From the NCBI RefSeq assembly GCF_918797505.1, contig NC_092800.1, positions 23,017,577 through 23,081,576 on the forward strand: a stretch of 64,000 nt of DNA, in the 5' to 3' direction. The notes beneath the pieces were generated by a model that searched no databases, had not been told where the DNA came from, and saw only the letters and a list, made by a program, of their open reading frames with translations. Positions 22,607-33,856 of the stretch are shown piece after piece; position 1 is the first letter of the stretch; each line of letters starts with the position of its first letter. The stretch is from Bemisia tabaci. Its lineage: Eukaryota; Arthropoda; Insecta; Hemiptera; Aleyrodidae. The position numbers were made by a program, and so were the translations under genes.

Positions 22607-22915
22607 CACGGAGAAAAAAACTTTGTGCGTGGGACCCGACGTTGAGGTCATATGGATCTCTGAAGTTTTCGGATCACGTATCTAAAAACTTGATGTCGAG
22701 CTGCCGAAGTTCGGGTCAGACATCGACGCACTTCGGTATGTACCGGAGTACTTCAGATGTGTGACCCGAACCCTTCGGTATACATCGAAATACTTCAGAT
22801 GTCTGACCCGAACTTCGGCAGCTGGATCTCAAGTTTTTAGATACGTGATCCGAAAAGCTCAAAGATCCATATGACCTCAACTTCGGGTCCCACGCACGAA
22901 GTTTTTTTCTCCGTG
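22607..22915. mobile_element. CACGGAG foldback MITE (copy 1)
   Basis: The arms are inverted along nearly the whole element: 'cacggagaaaaaaactttgt' to 'gttcggg' on the left and 'cccgaac' to 'tttttttctccgtg' on the right. The family also occurs at 39697-40005 and 56584-56870. The right third survives in copy 2 at about 45010-45100 after a deletion. It is non-coding, and no unambiguous target duplication could be set. Confidence 0.8.
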
Positions 22916-23462
22916 CAGAAATACGTCCATATAGCAGTCCCAAATCCGAAAATGCAGTTAATTTTGACGATGCTAGCACTCGACCTCGCTGAGGCTTCCC
23001 AGAAATAGGTTGCGGGACCACATCCTTTAATCAGATCCGCTGGGTGTATCCGTGTATCCCGGACGGCAGAAAAACACGGATCCTCACTCAACGGGTCGGA
23101 AACGGGGTCCGGGGTTCGGGGTCCCGGTGCGTCAGACGCACGCATCGGGCATCGTAGGTGGTGCTCGCTGAAAGGAGTTGAGCTAAATTAGCCTCAAGTG
23201 AGGCTGATATAGATCAAGCCAGACCTTGAGACTCGGAGTCGGCCGCTCGTCTTGGTTTACTTAGGAGCCGCTTCAACGCAATTGTCCGCGGCTGCTTTTC
23301 ATCCCGACAATCAAGAACTTGGCATTCTTTTACGACTCATTTAGAACCGGAAAGATTCGCAACGCAATTCGCACTGTAAACACTCCGGTCTCCCGTTGTT
23401 GTGCCCGGCGAGCCCTCCGCGATGACGTGCTAAGCGAGAACGTCTTATGAGCATTCGGCTAT

Positions 23463-23928
23463 ACTGAAAAAAACTCCGGTCGTGGGAGCCGTACTAACGT
23501 ACTTACGGGATATATGGATTGCATTTTGCAATGGGGAACCAAGAGCATTCCAATGTTGCTAGGATTGAACAACTTAAATTCTTTGCAAAAAATTACAGAA
23601 ATCATGACAAAAATTAAATTTACAAACGTAATTTTTGTCTTAAATTCATGATTTATATAGAGTAAAGATGAAACTTTGTCAGATGATCAGTTTCCATTTG
23701 CATGGTAAAAAAAAGTTGCACAATCTTAGCGACACTGGAATGCTTGTGGTTCCTTTTTGCAAAATGCAATCCGTATAGACATACCGTCCGCGTTCCGGGC
23801 TCGGAGACCGAAAGTTCCGGGCGTAGCATCCGGTGCAGTTGAAGCTACGGCTCCAGTACCCGAAATTTTCGGTATCTGAACCCGGAACGAACGGTATATC
23901 AATGTAGCCCGAGACTTTTTTTTCAGTG
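23463..23928. mobile_element. Palindromic MITE with CACTG ends, family E (copy 1)
   Basis: The left side ('actgaaaaaaactccggtcg', 'tatggattgcattttgca') and right side ('tgcaaaatgcaatccgtat', 'cccgagacttttttttcagt') are inverted. It interrupts a family A element whose left arm ends just before it ('gagcattcgg' at 23450) and whose right arm is near 24300-24346. The copy-2 equivalent is 45655-46120. Confidence 0.7.
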
Positions 23929-25100
23929 CGGCTATTGTCAAAATTTTGCGGAAGTAAAAAGATTCATTGAATTGGACGTAATTATGCTAAAAGGAACTAA
24001 TTGTAAGTAAAGAAGGGTAGGACAGATGAGGGTCGCTCTAGAATGCTGGAAAAGAAATAATGTAAAAGGGGGTGTGATTCCTTTGGGCAAAATGGACAAG
24101 TGGGGATTTACATTAAATCAAGAGGAACTAAGCGGCGAACTATGCTAACTCATGAGCCGTGGGCATGTGAAAAGAGCGATGTGTTTTTATTCCTTAAAAT
24201 TTTCAGACGCACTCGATTATAGTATGAATACAATTCTCGGAAGAATTCAAAGAGAAAACATCGTAAGTTTTAAAGAAAATCAATGGTTTGACGGGAGAAA
24301 TTCTGCAATGTTCGAATGTTCATACGGTGATTTTTCTCTGACGACAGAGCTGACTTCGTCTGTCAGCACCGGAAGAGCCCAGTGCCGAATTAGACAGTTG
24401 TGCGAACTGTAAGCCTCAGAAAGACATAAATCTCGACTTGTCATCTTTTGAGGTAGACAAAATGACCAAGTGACATTAACTTAATCTTTTGAACATGTTT
24501 ATTCAATAATTGTTTATGTGTGTCAGGTGTATGATGCGTTTGATTTACAACTGACGTTTCGGAGAAATGCTCGTGAGTTTTGAGCTCAAGTTCATAAACT
24601 TCCAGCTTTAAGATTTACGGAGGATGAAATATTTTGATCGATGACATGAATTTCAATGAGCGTAAAATAATTTTGTGCAGTCTTAAAGAATGTAAAGTTT
24701 CATTTACAAACTGCTTGCAAGGGACGGTTACCAGCCGCCAACCTTTGGTCTGTGTCTCGATTGTTCTACTTCTACATGCTATAGGCGAATACAACTATTG
24801 CAGCACCTAATGAGCCGCTTTAGCCTACCTTCTTAATTGAAGGCAAACAAATATATGGCTCCCAAAAAACTTAAACTGGCAGAGCTGAACAAGATGAAAA
24901 TTTTACGCAAAATTGAGGCCTGAAATACTTCATGAAATGATTTAATTACCCAGTACTAAGGTGTGGATTTCAGACTTTTTAAAAGTGACCATTGTTATTT
25001 TCGTGTCCTTTTACCTCTGATAATTCTATTCGCACGGCTGTATCTCTTGCGTGCCACTGACTAATTCAAATGGGTGCTCACTACTTGGGTTGCCCCCAAC

Positions 25101-25850
25101 TGACTGTTTATTGAAATTGATAGACAAAGCTATAGACAAAGAAGACATAGCGAGTATGAAGCGATCCTATTGGTTGCAACTGGTGGTTCTAACAGACTAA
25201 GGAGGAAAATGATGGATTAACTGGGTCCCTTGTCGGTTGTGTTGCGTGTGTGAGGAATTTGCGATTTGACTGTTGATTCTTATGTAAAAGATTGCGAGAA
25301 ACACGATGCTGCTACTGGTTTTCTCCGAAATCAACTCCCAAGCTCATAAAAAGCTCTCAAGTTGAAGCCAAAATGGAGGGGATATCCCACTCAATCCTGA
25401 GAGTCCACCTCTACATCAAGACAAACTCTCCATGCAAAGATAGGGAGCAAATACATTGACGGGGCTGCTACTTTATTTGGGAACTCTAAGACTGAAAACA
25501 CGGCATTCCTGCTTATGTATTCGCTCCCTATCTTTGGCATGGAGAGTTCGTCTTGATGTAGAGGTGGACTCTCAGGATGACGTGGGATATCCCCTCCATT
25601 TTGGCCTCAACTTGAGAGCTCTTTTTGAGCTTGGGAGTTGATTTCAGAGAAAACCAGTGGCACCATCGTGTTTCTCGCGAACTTTTGCATAAGAATCAAC
25701 AGTCAAATCGCAAATTCCTCACACATGCAACATCTCCATTAGTCTATACTTTGTCCATTGCAGTCACCCGCTTTCACCAATAGAATCCCACCAGATCCCT
25801 ATTGTCCTCTTCGCGTCTATAGTTTTGTCGATCAATTTCAATAATCGGCC
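25101..25850. mobile_element. Long compound palindrome, family B (copy 1)
   Basis: The outer ends are family B ('tgtttattgaaattgatag' and 'gatcaatttcaataatcgg'). Inside, arms of about 200 bp pair almost continuously. For example, 'gagtccacctctacatcaag' with 'cttgatgtagaggtggactc', 'ctccatgcaaagatagggag' with 'ctccctatctttggcatgga', and 'ttgcgatttgactgttgatt' with 'aatcaacagtcaaatcgcaa'. It is non-coding; short frames on each strand come from the mirrored arms. The copy-2 equivalent is 47699-48461. Confidence 0.75.
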
Positions 25851-26136
25851 CGCTGGCCGTCTCGTGATTCCGACTCCCTTGCAGCGCTTCGCGCTTCCAG
25901 TATTTTACCTCTGGCTTGACGGGACTGTGAGCCGAACTGGGTCACCTGGAGGCTTCTGGCAGATTAGTCCAAAACCGTGAACTGGTGGAAAGGGAGGCGC
26001 CATGCTAGTGGGGCGAGGGCGGAGGCGCGGGCGCCCGAGTCAAAATCCGCGAACCCCACGCGAGGGGGAGAGAGGGTGGGGGCGGATGAATGATGGGTGC
26101 GCGTTGTTGCCCGTTACGAGAGAGGAAGCGTTTCAG

Positions 26137-27000
26137 GAGCTTTAGTGCCGTACTAATGAAGAACCCCGTGAGAGCCTCCGGATGTTGCCAAGTTTCCTTT
26201 GGTAAGAGAAGAATTTTTGGGAAACTTAGTAAATATTTATCTCCCAATTTTTCAGAGAATTCTGTTCGCAGTTCAACCTAAAGTAACTGAAAATTTCATG
26301 GGAAAAAATTCATTCCTATCCTCAAAAACTAAAAAAAAAAAAAAAAAAAAAAAAAAACCCAAGAAATAAAAACTAAAAAAAGGAAACCCCTAGAAAAACG
26401 GGTGACCAAGGCTAAAAAAGAACAAAACATAAGGCCTGAGACGTTATAGGGTGGTTTCAACCCATTCTTTGACCAGGAAAAGAAAAGATATGAAAAAAAA
26501 ATAAAAATAAAAATACCTAGACCCCCATTAGTGATAACCCCAAACAAGTTAATGATTAAGTGACGATTGGTTGATAAAGTTACTATCGAGTTATCACGAA
26601 ATATAGGTCTAGGTATTTTGATTTTTATAATTATTTATGTATTTTTATCTCGTGGTCGAGGAGGGGGTCGAACCACTCCTAAACGTCCGAGGCTTTATGT
26701 TTTGTAGTTTTTTAGCCTTGGTTACCCATTTTCCTTCTTTCTTTTATTAGTTTTTGAGGAAAGTTATGAATACTATATATTTCTGTCTCCTGGACGAGAA
26801 GGGGTTAAAACCACCCCAAAACGTCCCAGCCTTTATATTTTGCTGTTTTCAACCTTGGTTACCCGTCTTTCTTGTGTTACTTAGTTAAACTATCCGTGCT
26901 ATTTTCGTGTGCTTTGGTATCCTAAAAAAAAACATCATATCGATAGAAATTTGGCAACATTCGGTGGGTCATACGGTGTTCTTACTCAGCACGGTAGTTA
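26137..27000. mobile_element. Family A MITE enlarged by nested foldbacks (copy 1)
   Basis: The family A arms are at about 26140-26200 ('gaagaaccccgtgagagcct', 'gatgttgccaagtttccttt') and 26945-26998 ('gaaatttggcaaca', 'catacggtgttcttactcag'). The interior has a second inverted pair ('aaggctaaaaaagaacaaaa' with 'ttttttagccttggttaccc'). The right arm of that pair is repeated in tandem ('caaccttggttacccgtctt' near 26850). A 26-A run (26332-26357) is present only here; copy 2 has a short run. Confidence 0.6.
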
Positions 27001-27350
27001 GGCGGTGTCGTTTTCGCGTTCGCTCTCGCGACTCCCGCCCGGGTTTTTTTTTCCGCGCGCGCATCTTGAAATTCTCCGTTGCGCGCGGTGAAATCCGCGT
27101 ATGTGGGTGTAGTTAGCATCGGGACTTCGGTGGTTTTCGCTCTGCGGGACCCGAGCAGCGGAACCAATTAACTCAATTACCGCTCACCGTTTCCTGTCCC
27201 TGTTTTGCGCCCGTCCGGGACCCCACGTTGACGCGTCTCACCTCTATCCGTCGTTTCCGATCATGTGTTCGTGTGCGTAGTCAGTCCCTCGGGTGCTCGG
27301 CGAGCTGATTATTGAGATTAATAGACGAAACTATAGAAATGGAAGATATA

Positions 27351-27624
27351 GCCTAGATATAGATAGATAGCCTAGATAGATTTTGCCTGCTTGGTAATTT
27401 AAATCTAAACTGTATATTAATTTAATCATTTTATTTGATTTGGTTTAATTTGGTTTTAATTAAATGTTAAAATAATTTACTTAAAATCTAAAAAATCTCT
27501 ACATTTTTATATATTTTTAAATTAAAGATTATCAATCTTATTTAGATACATTTGGTATTTTGATCTATTTTACTTTAATACTTAACTTTTAAAGTTTTCT
27601 ATTGTTTAATTTTGTAATTTAGGC
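27351..27624. mobile_element. AT-rich insertion found only in copy 1
   Basis: A 274-bp block that is almost all A and T interrupts a family B left arm. Copy 2 reads 'gaagatatagaaagtattg' straight through at about 49915. The ends are a short inverted pair, 'gcct..' and '..aggc', with TA on both sides. This fits a TA-targeting MITE, but the arms are too short to be sure. Confidence 0.5.
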
Positions 27625-28789
27625 TATTGAGCGATCCTATTGGTTAAAATGGGTGGTTAATGGATAAAATTGTGAAAAAAGAACGTGACATGTCCTGTGC
27701 TTAACGCATGGTTCTGGAATTCTTGAAATTGCCCGATCTTTTTAATGAGAGTAAAAGTGAAATAATGATGCAACTATTTCAACTCCGAGCGCGATTGTAT
27801 GGTATCTTGACTTTTGACAACCTTAATTTCTATGCTTTGGTTCAGCTGTTGCATGTTTTTATAATTTTGAACAACACGAGGCAAGGAAGGTAGATTGCTC
27901 AACTAAGTAAGGAACCTGCCAAAACCGTTGTTGCTCGCAATTTGATTCAAGTAGACTATTATTTTTCTTTTGAGCGGGATTTGAAATTCCTCGTAACCAA
28001 CGTCAAATAAAAACTATCGTATTTTAGTTAGGCGTTGGTTTCCCAAATCTTCATTGCCCATCGTGTTCTACGTGACGTTTTGATTAAGAAACTTGTATCA
28101 GAATGCCTAAATTCGTACCTTGTCTACTGGACCATTCCATCGTTCCGAAAGATATCAGAATGTCTGATACAAAACAATTAACGTCTGAGTAGCTAAAATT
28201 GCATAAGCATCCAATTGAAGGAAAACTTGACGAAGTGCCGGGTCTTGCAGCATACAGCACGCGCTAAAATTGCACAGCTACAGGAGAGATCGGAATATCT
28301 TCTGCAAAACAATGTACTGTGAGTACTGAGTGGCTCTCCTGACTTTTCTTGACTTTCCGAATTTTCTAGACTGCCGGGAATCCTGTGAGATTCCCGAGAG
28401 TTTTCCGATTTTCCCGTCTTTGATGATCTTGATAACGATTTAAAAATACAAAAAAATCCTTCCTCCAGCATTTTTTCCACTTTTTAGGAAGCGGATCCAC
28501 GCAGCATTTTCAATTTTTGAAAGCTAAATCAGACATTGGACGTCCTTTTCCGAAGGAAATAACGTAACTCCATTCCAAATTTGCAAAATCTACACAATTC
28601 CTACACAAGTATCTACACAATTTCTTTCTTTACCCGAAAATGACAGCACGATTTCCATGCAAAATTTTGGCGGTTTTTGCGTGTAGTCATAAAAAAGCAT
28701 TAAACTTTTCGATAAAAAATACTCAATAATTTACGAGTAATGATAAAATTTTCGAAATGAAACTTGACAACGCTGAAACGAAGTTACGT

Positions 28790-29275
28790 TTTTTCGTGCG
28801 GAAAACGACGGAGTGTCGGGCCTCCCGTTCGCCCACCGATTTCCGCGCGGCGCGCGGCCCTCCCGCCCGACGTTGCCAGGCCGCGGGGAATTCCTCCAAT
28901 TTCTCCTCACTAATTAATGTAAAACAGTGAAATCCGAGCGCGCGGCCCGGGGCGTCGGCAGCGGCGTTAGAGCCGACATGAATTATGAATTAATCGCGTT
29001 TGATTTTGCTGAATGGCTCGGCTGCGCGGCCTCCGTGAAAGCTCTAATTGAAGCTCCCGCAACGGCGGCGGCTTTATTAGTTACGCTCATACGAGCGCTT
29101 TCGACTGCGGCCGCGTCGAAAATTATGTGGCTCGTGGGCGGCGGGTGGTGGACTCGGTGCATGGGTGCAGCGCCTCGGAAAAATGAAAAGTGCTCGGTCG
29201 GATGGGACTGGACTCGCCAAGTGCAACACGCAGCCCGGCGTTGCCATGTTGGCCGTGTTGGCTTTCTAGGGCACC
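28790..29275. other. CpG-rich conserved block (copy 1)
   Basis: Dense CpG and GC in an AT-rich neighbourhood, with homeodomain-like 'taattaatg' and 'gaattatgaattaatcgcg' cores near 28911 and 28980. The copy-2 block (51094-51579) is nearly identical. A 126-codon frame crosses it, but no domain is recognisable and a frame of similar size runs on the other strand, so I do not call a gene. It could be a regulatory region or an exon-adjacent island. Confidence 0.4.
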
Positions 29276-29293
29276 ATACCGAGAACCAGAGAT

Positions 29294-29388
29294 GGAAAAT
29301 TTCATGAAAATTATTCGAATGAAATTTCACGAAATTTCATGAAATTTATTCGAATGAAATTTCACGAAATTTCATGAAATATATTGAA
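29294..29388 (+). repeat. 35-bp tandem repeat, two full units (copy 1)
   Basis: Units contain 'gaaatttcatgaaa' and 'ttattcgaatgaaatttcac'. Copy 2 (51598-51727) has one extra unit, which accounts for the 35-bp change in offset between the duplicates (22304 to 22339). Confidence 0.85.
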
Positions 29389-29460
29389 ACTTTTGGGGAT
29401 ATATTCAGGGGGCTAAGAGCCGCTTAGAAACAGTGATTCTAAATTTTGAAATTTTTTACC

Positions 29461-29797
29461 CAGAGACAAGAGACCCTCCACTAGTATCTTGGCCATTGTG
29501 GAAGCTTTTACTTTCTGGACTTCAGCACTCCACTGTTGACTTACCTACATGGTTGATGTTCAACAACGTGTTGGCAGTTTCGTTTTGCAAACAAGCCGAA
29601 AATGGCCGACGTTTCGGAAACTTGTTTGGCTCATGACGTCATCCGAAGCTCATCATCGACCATGTAGATAGGTCAACAGCCGGAACTAGGGTGATGACTG
29701 TTGCTCCCTAGTAATTGTCCATAAGGAATTATTGAAACCCCGAAAGTAAAAGCTTCCACCTGTCGCTAGGAGGCCAGTTGAGGGTCTCTTGTCTCTG
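29461..29797. mobile_element. hAT-type MITE (copy 1)
   Basis: The termini 'cagagacaagagaccctc' and 'gagggtctcttgtctctg' are inverted. Longer internal pairing includes 'gaagcttttactttc' with 'gaaagtaaaagcttc'. The flanking 8-bp duplication is TTTTTACC (29453-29460 and 29798-29805). The element is 337 bp and non-coding. The copy-2 equivalent is 51800-52136. Confidence 0.85.
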
Positions 29798-30270
29798 TTT
29801 TTACCCCAAGCCTAAAATATTCGCGAATAAATTAATTGGAGCCTGGCTAAATTTTATAGAATCATCTTCCCTCTTGAGTCTGTAATATGCACTTATCGAT
29901 CGATTTCGAGGTATGCACTTATAGGGTTAAAAACTCACGTAAATGCGATTTGAGAGAAGGCGAGAGAATTACGAACCAAGCGGGAATTGCTCACCTGGAA
30001 CATGAAAAAAACACAAATAGTTAGAAAAACGCAGGTACAAAAACAGAAGTATTAAATTCTACTGGTATTTTGAAAATTCAACGTAGCACTTCTATGAACA
30101 AAAGTTCCCAGCTTTTCCCCGACTTTCAAAAATTTGTCTCGCTGCACTGAAAAAAATAGTTCTGTTCACAGGGCTAGTGCACTTTCTCTGTTACTACAGA
30201 AGTTTCCTTTATTAGGACAGAGTACTCTGTGCTCACAACCGAAGTTCTTTTCTCACGGTAGAAAAGTCCT

Positions 30271-31170
30271 GTGTTGTGTCAACAAGGGTGTTGTTTGTCG
30301 CCAACCTTATTTAAAGTGTACCTGGAAGAAGTTTTAAAGGAATGGAAAAGATGCTGTTCGGGAATGGGCGTCCCGCTACGTGAAGATGGCACCCTTTATA
30401 CTCTGTGCTTTGCTGATGATCAGGTGGTAATAGCTCAGGACGAAGAAGATGCGAATTACATGACGCGGAAGCTAGTGGAAGTATACCGAAAGTGGGGAAT
30501 GGAAGTAAATGTGGTTAAGACGGAGAAGTTGGTTATCGGTGGTGATCAGCAAAGCATTGAACTGGAGGATGGTCGGAAAATTCAGGACTGTGAAGAGTAT
30601 AAATATCTAGGAGTTTGGTTAACTAAGGACGGAAATTTGGATCGGGCTATTAAAGATCGGAATGTGCAAGGCAGGAAAGCTATCGCGATGCTAAATGGGG
30701 TTCTCTGGGACCAGAGTATCTCCAAGGAGACCAAAAGGAAAATTTACAACGTCATCGTGAAGAGTATCGTAACTTACGGGAGTGAGGTCTGGCAACTCAA
30801 GAAAAGAACTGAAGACATGCTTAGGGCAACTGAGATGGACTTTTGGCGGAGGTCTGCTGGCATCTCAAGAAGAGAGCGTATCCGCAATGTAAAAGTACGC
30901 GAGATCATGGGTGTAGAGAAGGACATCGTGCACGATATCAGGTCCAAGCAGTTGGTCTGGTATGGACATGTGCGAAGGATGGCAGACGACCGGTTGCCCA
31001 AGCAGGTCTTCGATTGGGTTCCTCCCGGAAGGCGACGGCGTGGACGTCCTGTGAAAGGTTGGCGACAAGGGGTGGAGGAGGAGATCAGAAGGTGCCAATT
31101 GCCTGATGATCTCTGGGAGGATAGGGGGCAATGGCGATTGGGCGTCGCAGAGCGCGAGGCGGCGCTATAA
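30271..31170 (+). pseudogene. LINE reverse transcriptase, C-terminal ~300 residues (copy 1)
   Basis: The open frame covers the palm core and downstream part of a LINE reverse transcriptase, which copies element RNA at a nicked target. It begins at a conserved block 'QGCCLSPTLF' (residues 5-14). It continues with the catalytic 'FADD' (47-50), 'YLGVWL' (112-117), 'YGSEVW' (169-174) and a basic C-terminal tract 'GRRRRGRP' (253-260). The endonuclease and the first RT motifs are missing because the element is 5'-truncated, and no true start codon exists; the first two bases belong to the target site. The frame is intact to its stop here, but copy 2 has a stop in place of W75. It is not expected to be functional. 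Confidence 0.88.
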
Positions 31171-31186
31171 AAGCGACTTTATGTAT
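30273..31186 (+). mobile_element. 5'-truncated non-LTR retrotransposon (copy 1)
   Basis: The 914-bp insertion has a 15-bp target duplication, 'gtagaaaagtcctgt' (30258-30272 and 31187-31201). It carries the last ~295 codons of a reverse transcriptase and ends in 'atgtatgta' after the stop, a simple-repeat tail and not poly(A). Direct repeats plus 5' truncation are typical of target-primed reverse transcription. The clade is uncertain; the repeat tail and C-terminal motifs suggest an RTE- or I-like LINE. Confidence 0.88.
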
Positions 31187-31655
31187 GTAGAAAAGTCCTG
31201 TAAGTATGACAAAGAAAGTGAAGGGGCCCTGTGAACAGAAGGTTCTGTAATCAGCACCGACCATTTTTTCGCGTCTTTTACTTTTTCTAAGCGACTCTCG
31301 GGTTTACTTCCAGACCTCGCTTACTATAAGGGTAAAAAATTCCCGAGTAGGACATGCGCAACCGCTTAGGCCACTGATACACGAACATTCCCAACTGCAC
31401 AGTCTGACAAAGCGAGCGCATGCGCAGAGATTGACCATTTCCCCCGCGACTGTCGATAAATGTACAGTGTGACAACGACATTACTCAGATGCCGAACTTT
31501 GACGGTGAGTCGTTAACGACTCGTCCAAGTTTAGCGGTACCGAAAAATTTCGGAAATTCTCGCGTCCTCTTTTAACGACGCCCAAAACGGGAGCGGGGCC
31601 CCGTTTTGAGCGCAGGAGCCCGAGATTCCTTGCAGCGCGGACCGCAGCCCGTTCC

Positions 31656-32882
31656 GACGTGATAAGGAAGAACGTCCGAACGTCGCATGAACCGCCAGAC
31701 GTTGCCAAATTTATTTCTATAAAAACCGAATTTTGCGAGGAGCTTTTAAATCAGTTTGCAAGTAATCAGTATTAAATAAAATAAAATCTATACGCTCTCG
31801 AGCCTCCTAAATTTTCATTTCTGGTAACACTTAGTTCTAGAGTTCTACCGGGCTGATTTTCATGATTTTTACGGCTACGACAGGTTGTTGTCTCTAAATG
31901 AGCTCGCTCTATTCACATTTTGGAAATATGACCCAGGATTTTGTATACTGCATGGTAAAGTTGCGAATGCTCCCATTAAAACAATGTGAATTTTCATTTT
32001 TTGTCACAGGTCGTTTGAGCGTGCTACTGGGCCAATTTCTATAGTTTTTGCAGTTATCGATAGGTGACAGTCCCTAAACAGGCCTGCTCTAATCAGATTT
32101 TGGAATTAGGACTGAATTTTTTTACAATCACGTCATGAAAATGAGCGAATTTGCAGAATGCTCCCCAACTGCTGCCGCTATGCGCGGAAGGTTGCGCAAA
32201 GGCCGAGTAGCCTATGTATCACCTCCGACTTTTTTAGAAGTAAAAAAAATTACACAGAATTTCAATAGAAAATGTTGGTAACTTCATTTTAATGTTGCCA
32301 AATTTCCCCTCGCAAATTGAAATTTTACCAGGAGAATTCTAGAGGTTTTCAACTTACAATTTTTCTGAATTTCTTTCTAATCTCATTTGAAAATCCGACT
32401 TTAAAACTAATTTCACGAGTACATTCATGCACAAAATTTTAATTGTTCAGGTCAATTTTGCAAGTTTAAGCTGGAGTTTAAATAGCCCCCCAAAACCGCG
32501 AGTAATATGGACGTAGAACTGATAATAGGACGCATTTCTGCCAAACAGAACTATGTGCATTATGACGTAAGCCCTGTTATGTATATATTCTTATGGGTCC
32601 TAGAGTTCATGTCTTAATGCACATAGTTCCGTTTGGCAGAAATACGTCCAATATTCTCCTTACGGAGTGACGTGCACGATTACAGAGCGAAATCTACTCT
32701 TTTCGTGGAGTTTCATACGCTTTTTAATGCTAATCTTGCTTCTCAATCATATCACTCGGGGTTTTTGGGCGGATATGGGCTCCGGCACCAAAATTCAATC
32801 CCCAATTTTTAACTGCGCGGCAAATGACAAAATCTGGCAACATTGGCGTGCTCATACGTCGTTTTTCCTGAGCGCACGGTCG
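31656..32882. mobile_element. Enlarged family A MITE with nested foldback (copy 1)
   Basis: The outer arms read 'gaagaacgtccgaacgtcgc' to 'gacgttgccaaattta' (about 31665-31713) and 'ctggcaacattggcgtgctc' to 'tttttcctgagcgcac' (about 32834-32880). Within it an inverted pair at about 32530-32652 ('gacgcatttctgccaaacag' with 'gtttggcagaaatacgtcc') marks a second element of about 125 bp. Copy 2 has the same arrangement at about 54000-55227. Confidence 0.55.
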
Positions 32883-33856
32883 CGTACTCCTGTTATTCCT
32901 TTGTTTGCCCTTGCCGAGGCTCAACGGCCGCTGTACCGGGCGGAGTCATTGCCCCGCACTGACTTTGTTGACTCTCGAGCAGCCCCCCCTCCCCCTTCCC
33001 CCGTCTGTCTCTCACGCTCGTCATCCGCTGTGTCAACACTCTCCAAAGCCCCAAGTTCAAAGTTGGAGCGCCATAAAAAGCCGGCTCAGACTCGGAAGTA
33101 AAAGCACGGAGCTTCTCACGTGAGCCGCCGGTTTTTTTTTTTTTTTTCAATTACCGGCTAATGTTCCTGCCGTGCGCAGCATCGCGGCGCGCTGTCGATT
33201 ACGGTCCCTTATCGGGTCGCCCGCTAATTACGCAACACACTTTTCGAGGGTTTCGGCCCCCCTTGACCTTCGTCACGCGATCCCGGAGCGGTTTCCCAGG
33301 GTTCGAAAGACGCGCAGGGCCCGGAGAGAGAGCACGGAAGCCAACAGGAACATGCGAAAATCCAGCGAATTCCTCAACCGCCTGCACTGAACAAAAAAAA
33401 AAAAAAAAAAAAAATTCGGGCTGTATGGACATAGCGTCCGCTCCGGGCTCAGAGATCGAAAGTTCCGGGTGCTGGAGCCGTAGCTTCGATTGCTCCGGAT
33501 CGCTCGACCGAACTCACTACATGGTGCTCAAAAATTGGATTTTAGAGGTGAATTTTACAATTTTAAGACGAGCTGCATTTCATTCATTCTCAATATCTCA
33601 ATTTCTGAGAAAAGTTGCACTTATGCGCCTTGTCGTCTACGCATACACTGAAAAAAAAAAAAAGTTTTATGTGGCGAGAGTCTATACTGATTGGCAAATC
33701 CAAGGTATGAACTGCTCGTACATACGGTGTGGCTTTCACGACTAGAGCAGAGATGTGCTGCAAACATGTCGCGTATGGAAAAGCATGTGTATGAACTTAC
33801 CATTCATACATACAGTATGGACGCTGGGTCCATACGGTATGGACTAAGGGTACATA
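32883..33856. other. GC-rich to mixed non-coding tract, end of copy 1
   Basis: It contains a 15-T run near 33133, a 22-A run (33393-33414) and a 'cactgaaaaaaaaaa' motif near 33646. Long frames (144 and 194 codons) cross it. The second is disrupted in copy 2 because its A run has 17 As, so coding is unlikely. The unit ends in an array of 'catacggtatgg'-like phrases near 33720-33850. Confidence 0.45.

Larger units (their letters stand above)
30145..31247. mobile_element. CACTG-ended MITE split by a LINE (copy 1)
   Basis: The left part ('cactgaaaaaaatagttctg', 'ttcacagggctagtgcac') pairs with the right part ('aaagtgaaggggccctgtg', 'aacagaaggttct'). Between them lies the LINE at 30273-31186. The MITE was therefore present first and served as the target. 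It is non-coding. Confidence 0.65.
11554..33856 (+). repeat. Tandem segmental duplication, copy 1 (~22.3 kb)
   Basis: Sequence from 'gctagacacgctgttt' at 11554 to 'actaagggtacata' ending at 33856 recurs in the same order and orientation in 33857-56196. The copies share the hAT, mariner and LINE insertions at the same sites. Private insertions and deletions shift the offset between about 22.2 and 23.2 kb. Copy 1 private features are a 934-bp element in the mariner, a 105-bp foldback (15313-15417) and an AT-rich insertion (27351-27624). An assembly that placed two haplotypes in tandem would look similar. Confidence 0.93.

Noticed and set aside
25456..25641. Frames mirrored on both strands as possible paired genes
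   Set aside because: They are the two arms of one palindrome, so similar peptides on both strands are expected.
26332..26357. Poly(A) run as the tail of a processed retrocopy
   Set aside because: The upstream sequence is a family A MITE arm and not a transcript. Copy 2 lacks the long run, so it is homopolymer expansion.
28927..29307. 126-codon frame in the CpG-rich block, kept in both duplicates
   Set aside because: No domain is recognisable, a frame of similar length lies on the opposite strand, and near identity of the DNA itself explains the conservation.
32667..33101. 144-codon frame rich in Ser, Pro and Arg
   Set aside because: It overlaps the right arm of a family A repeat and GC-rich DNA. 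There is no domain and no splice or start context.
33161..33745. 194-codon frame at the end of copy 1
   Set aside because: It reads through a 22-A run. In copy 2 the run is 17 As and the frame ends early. The sequence after it contains MITE-like motifs.
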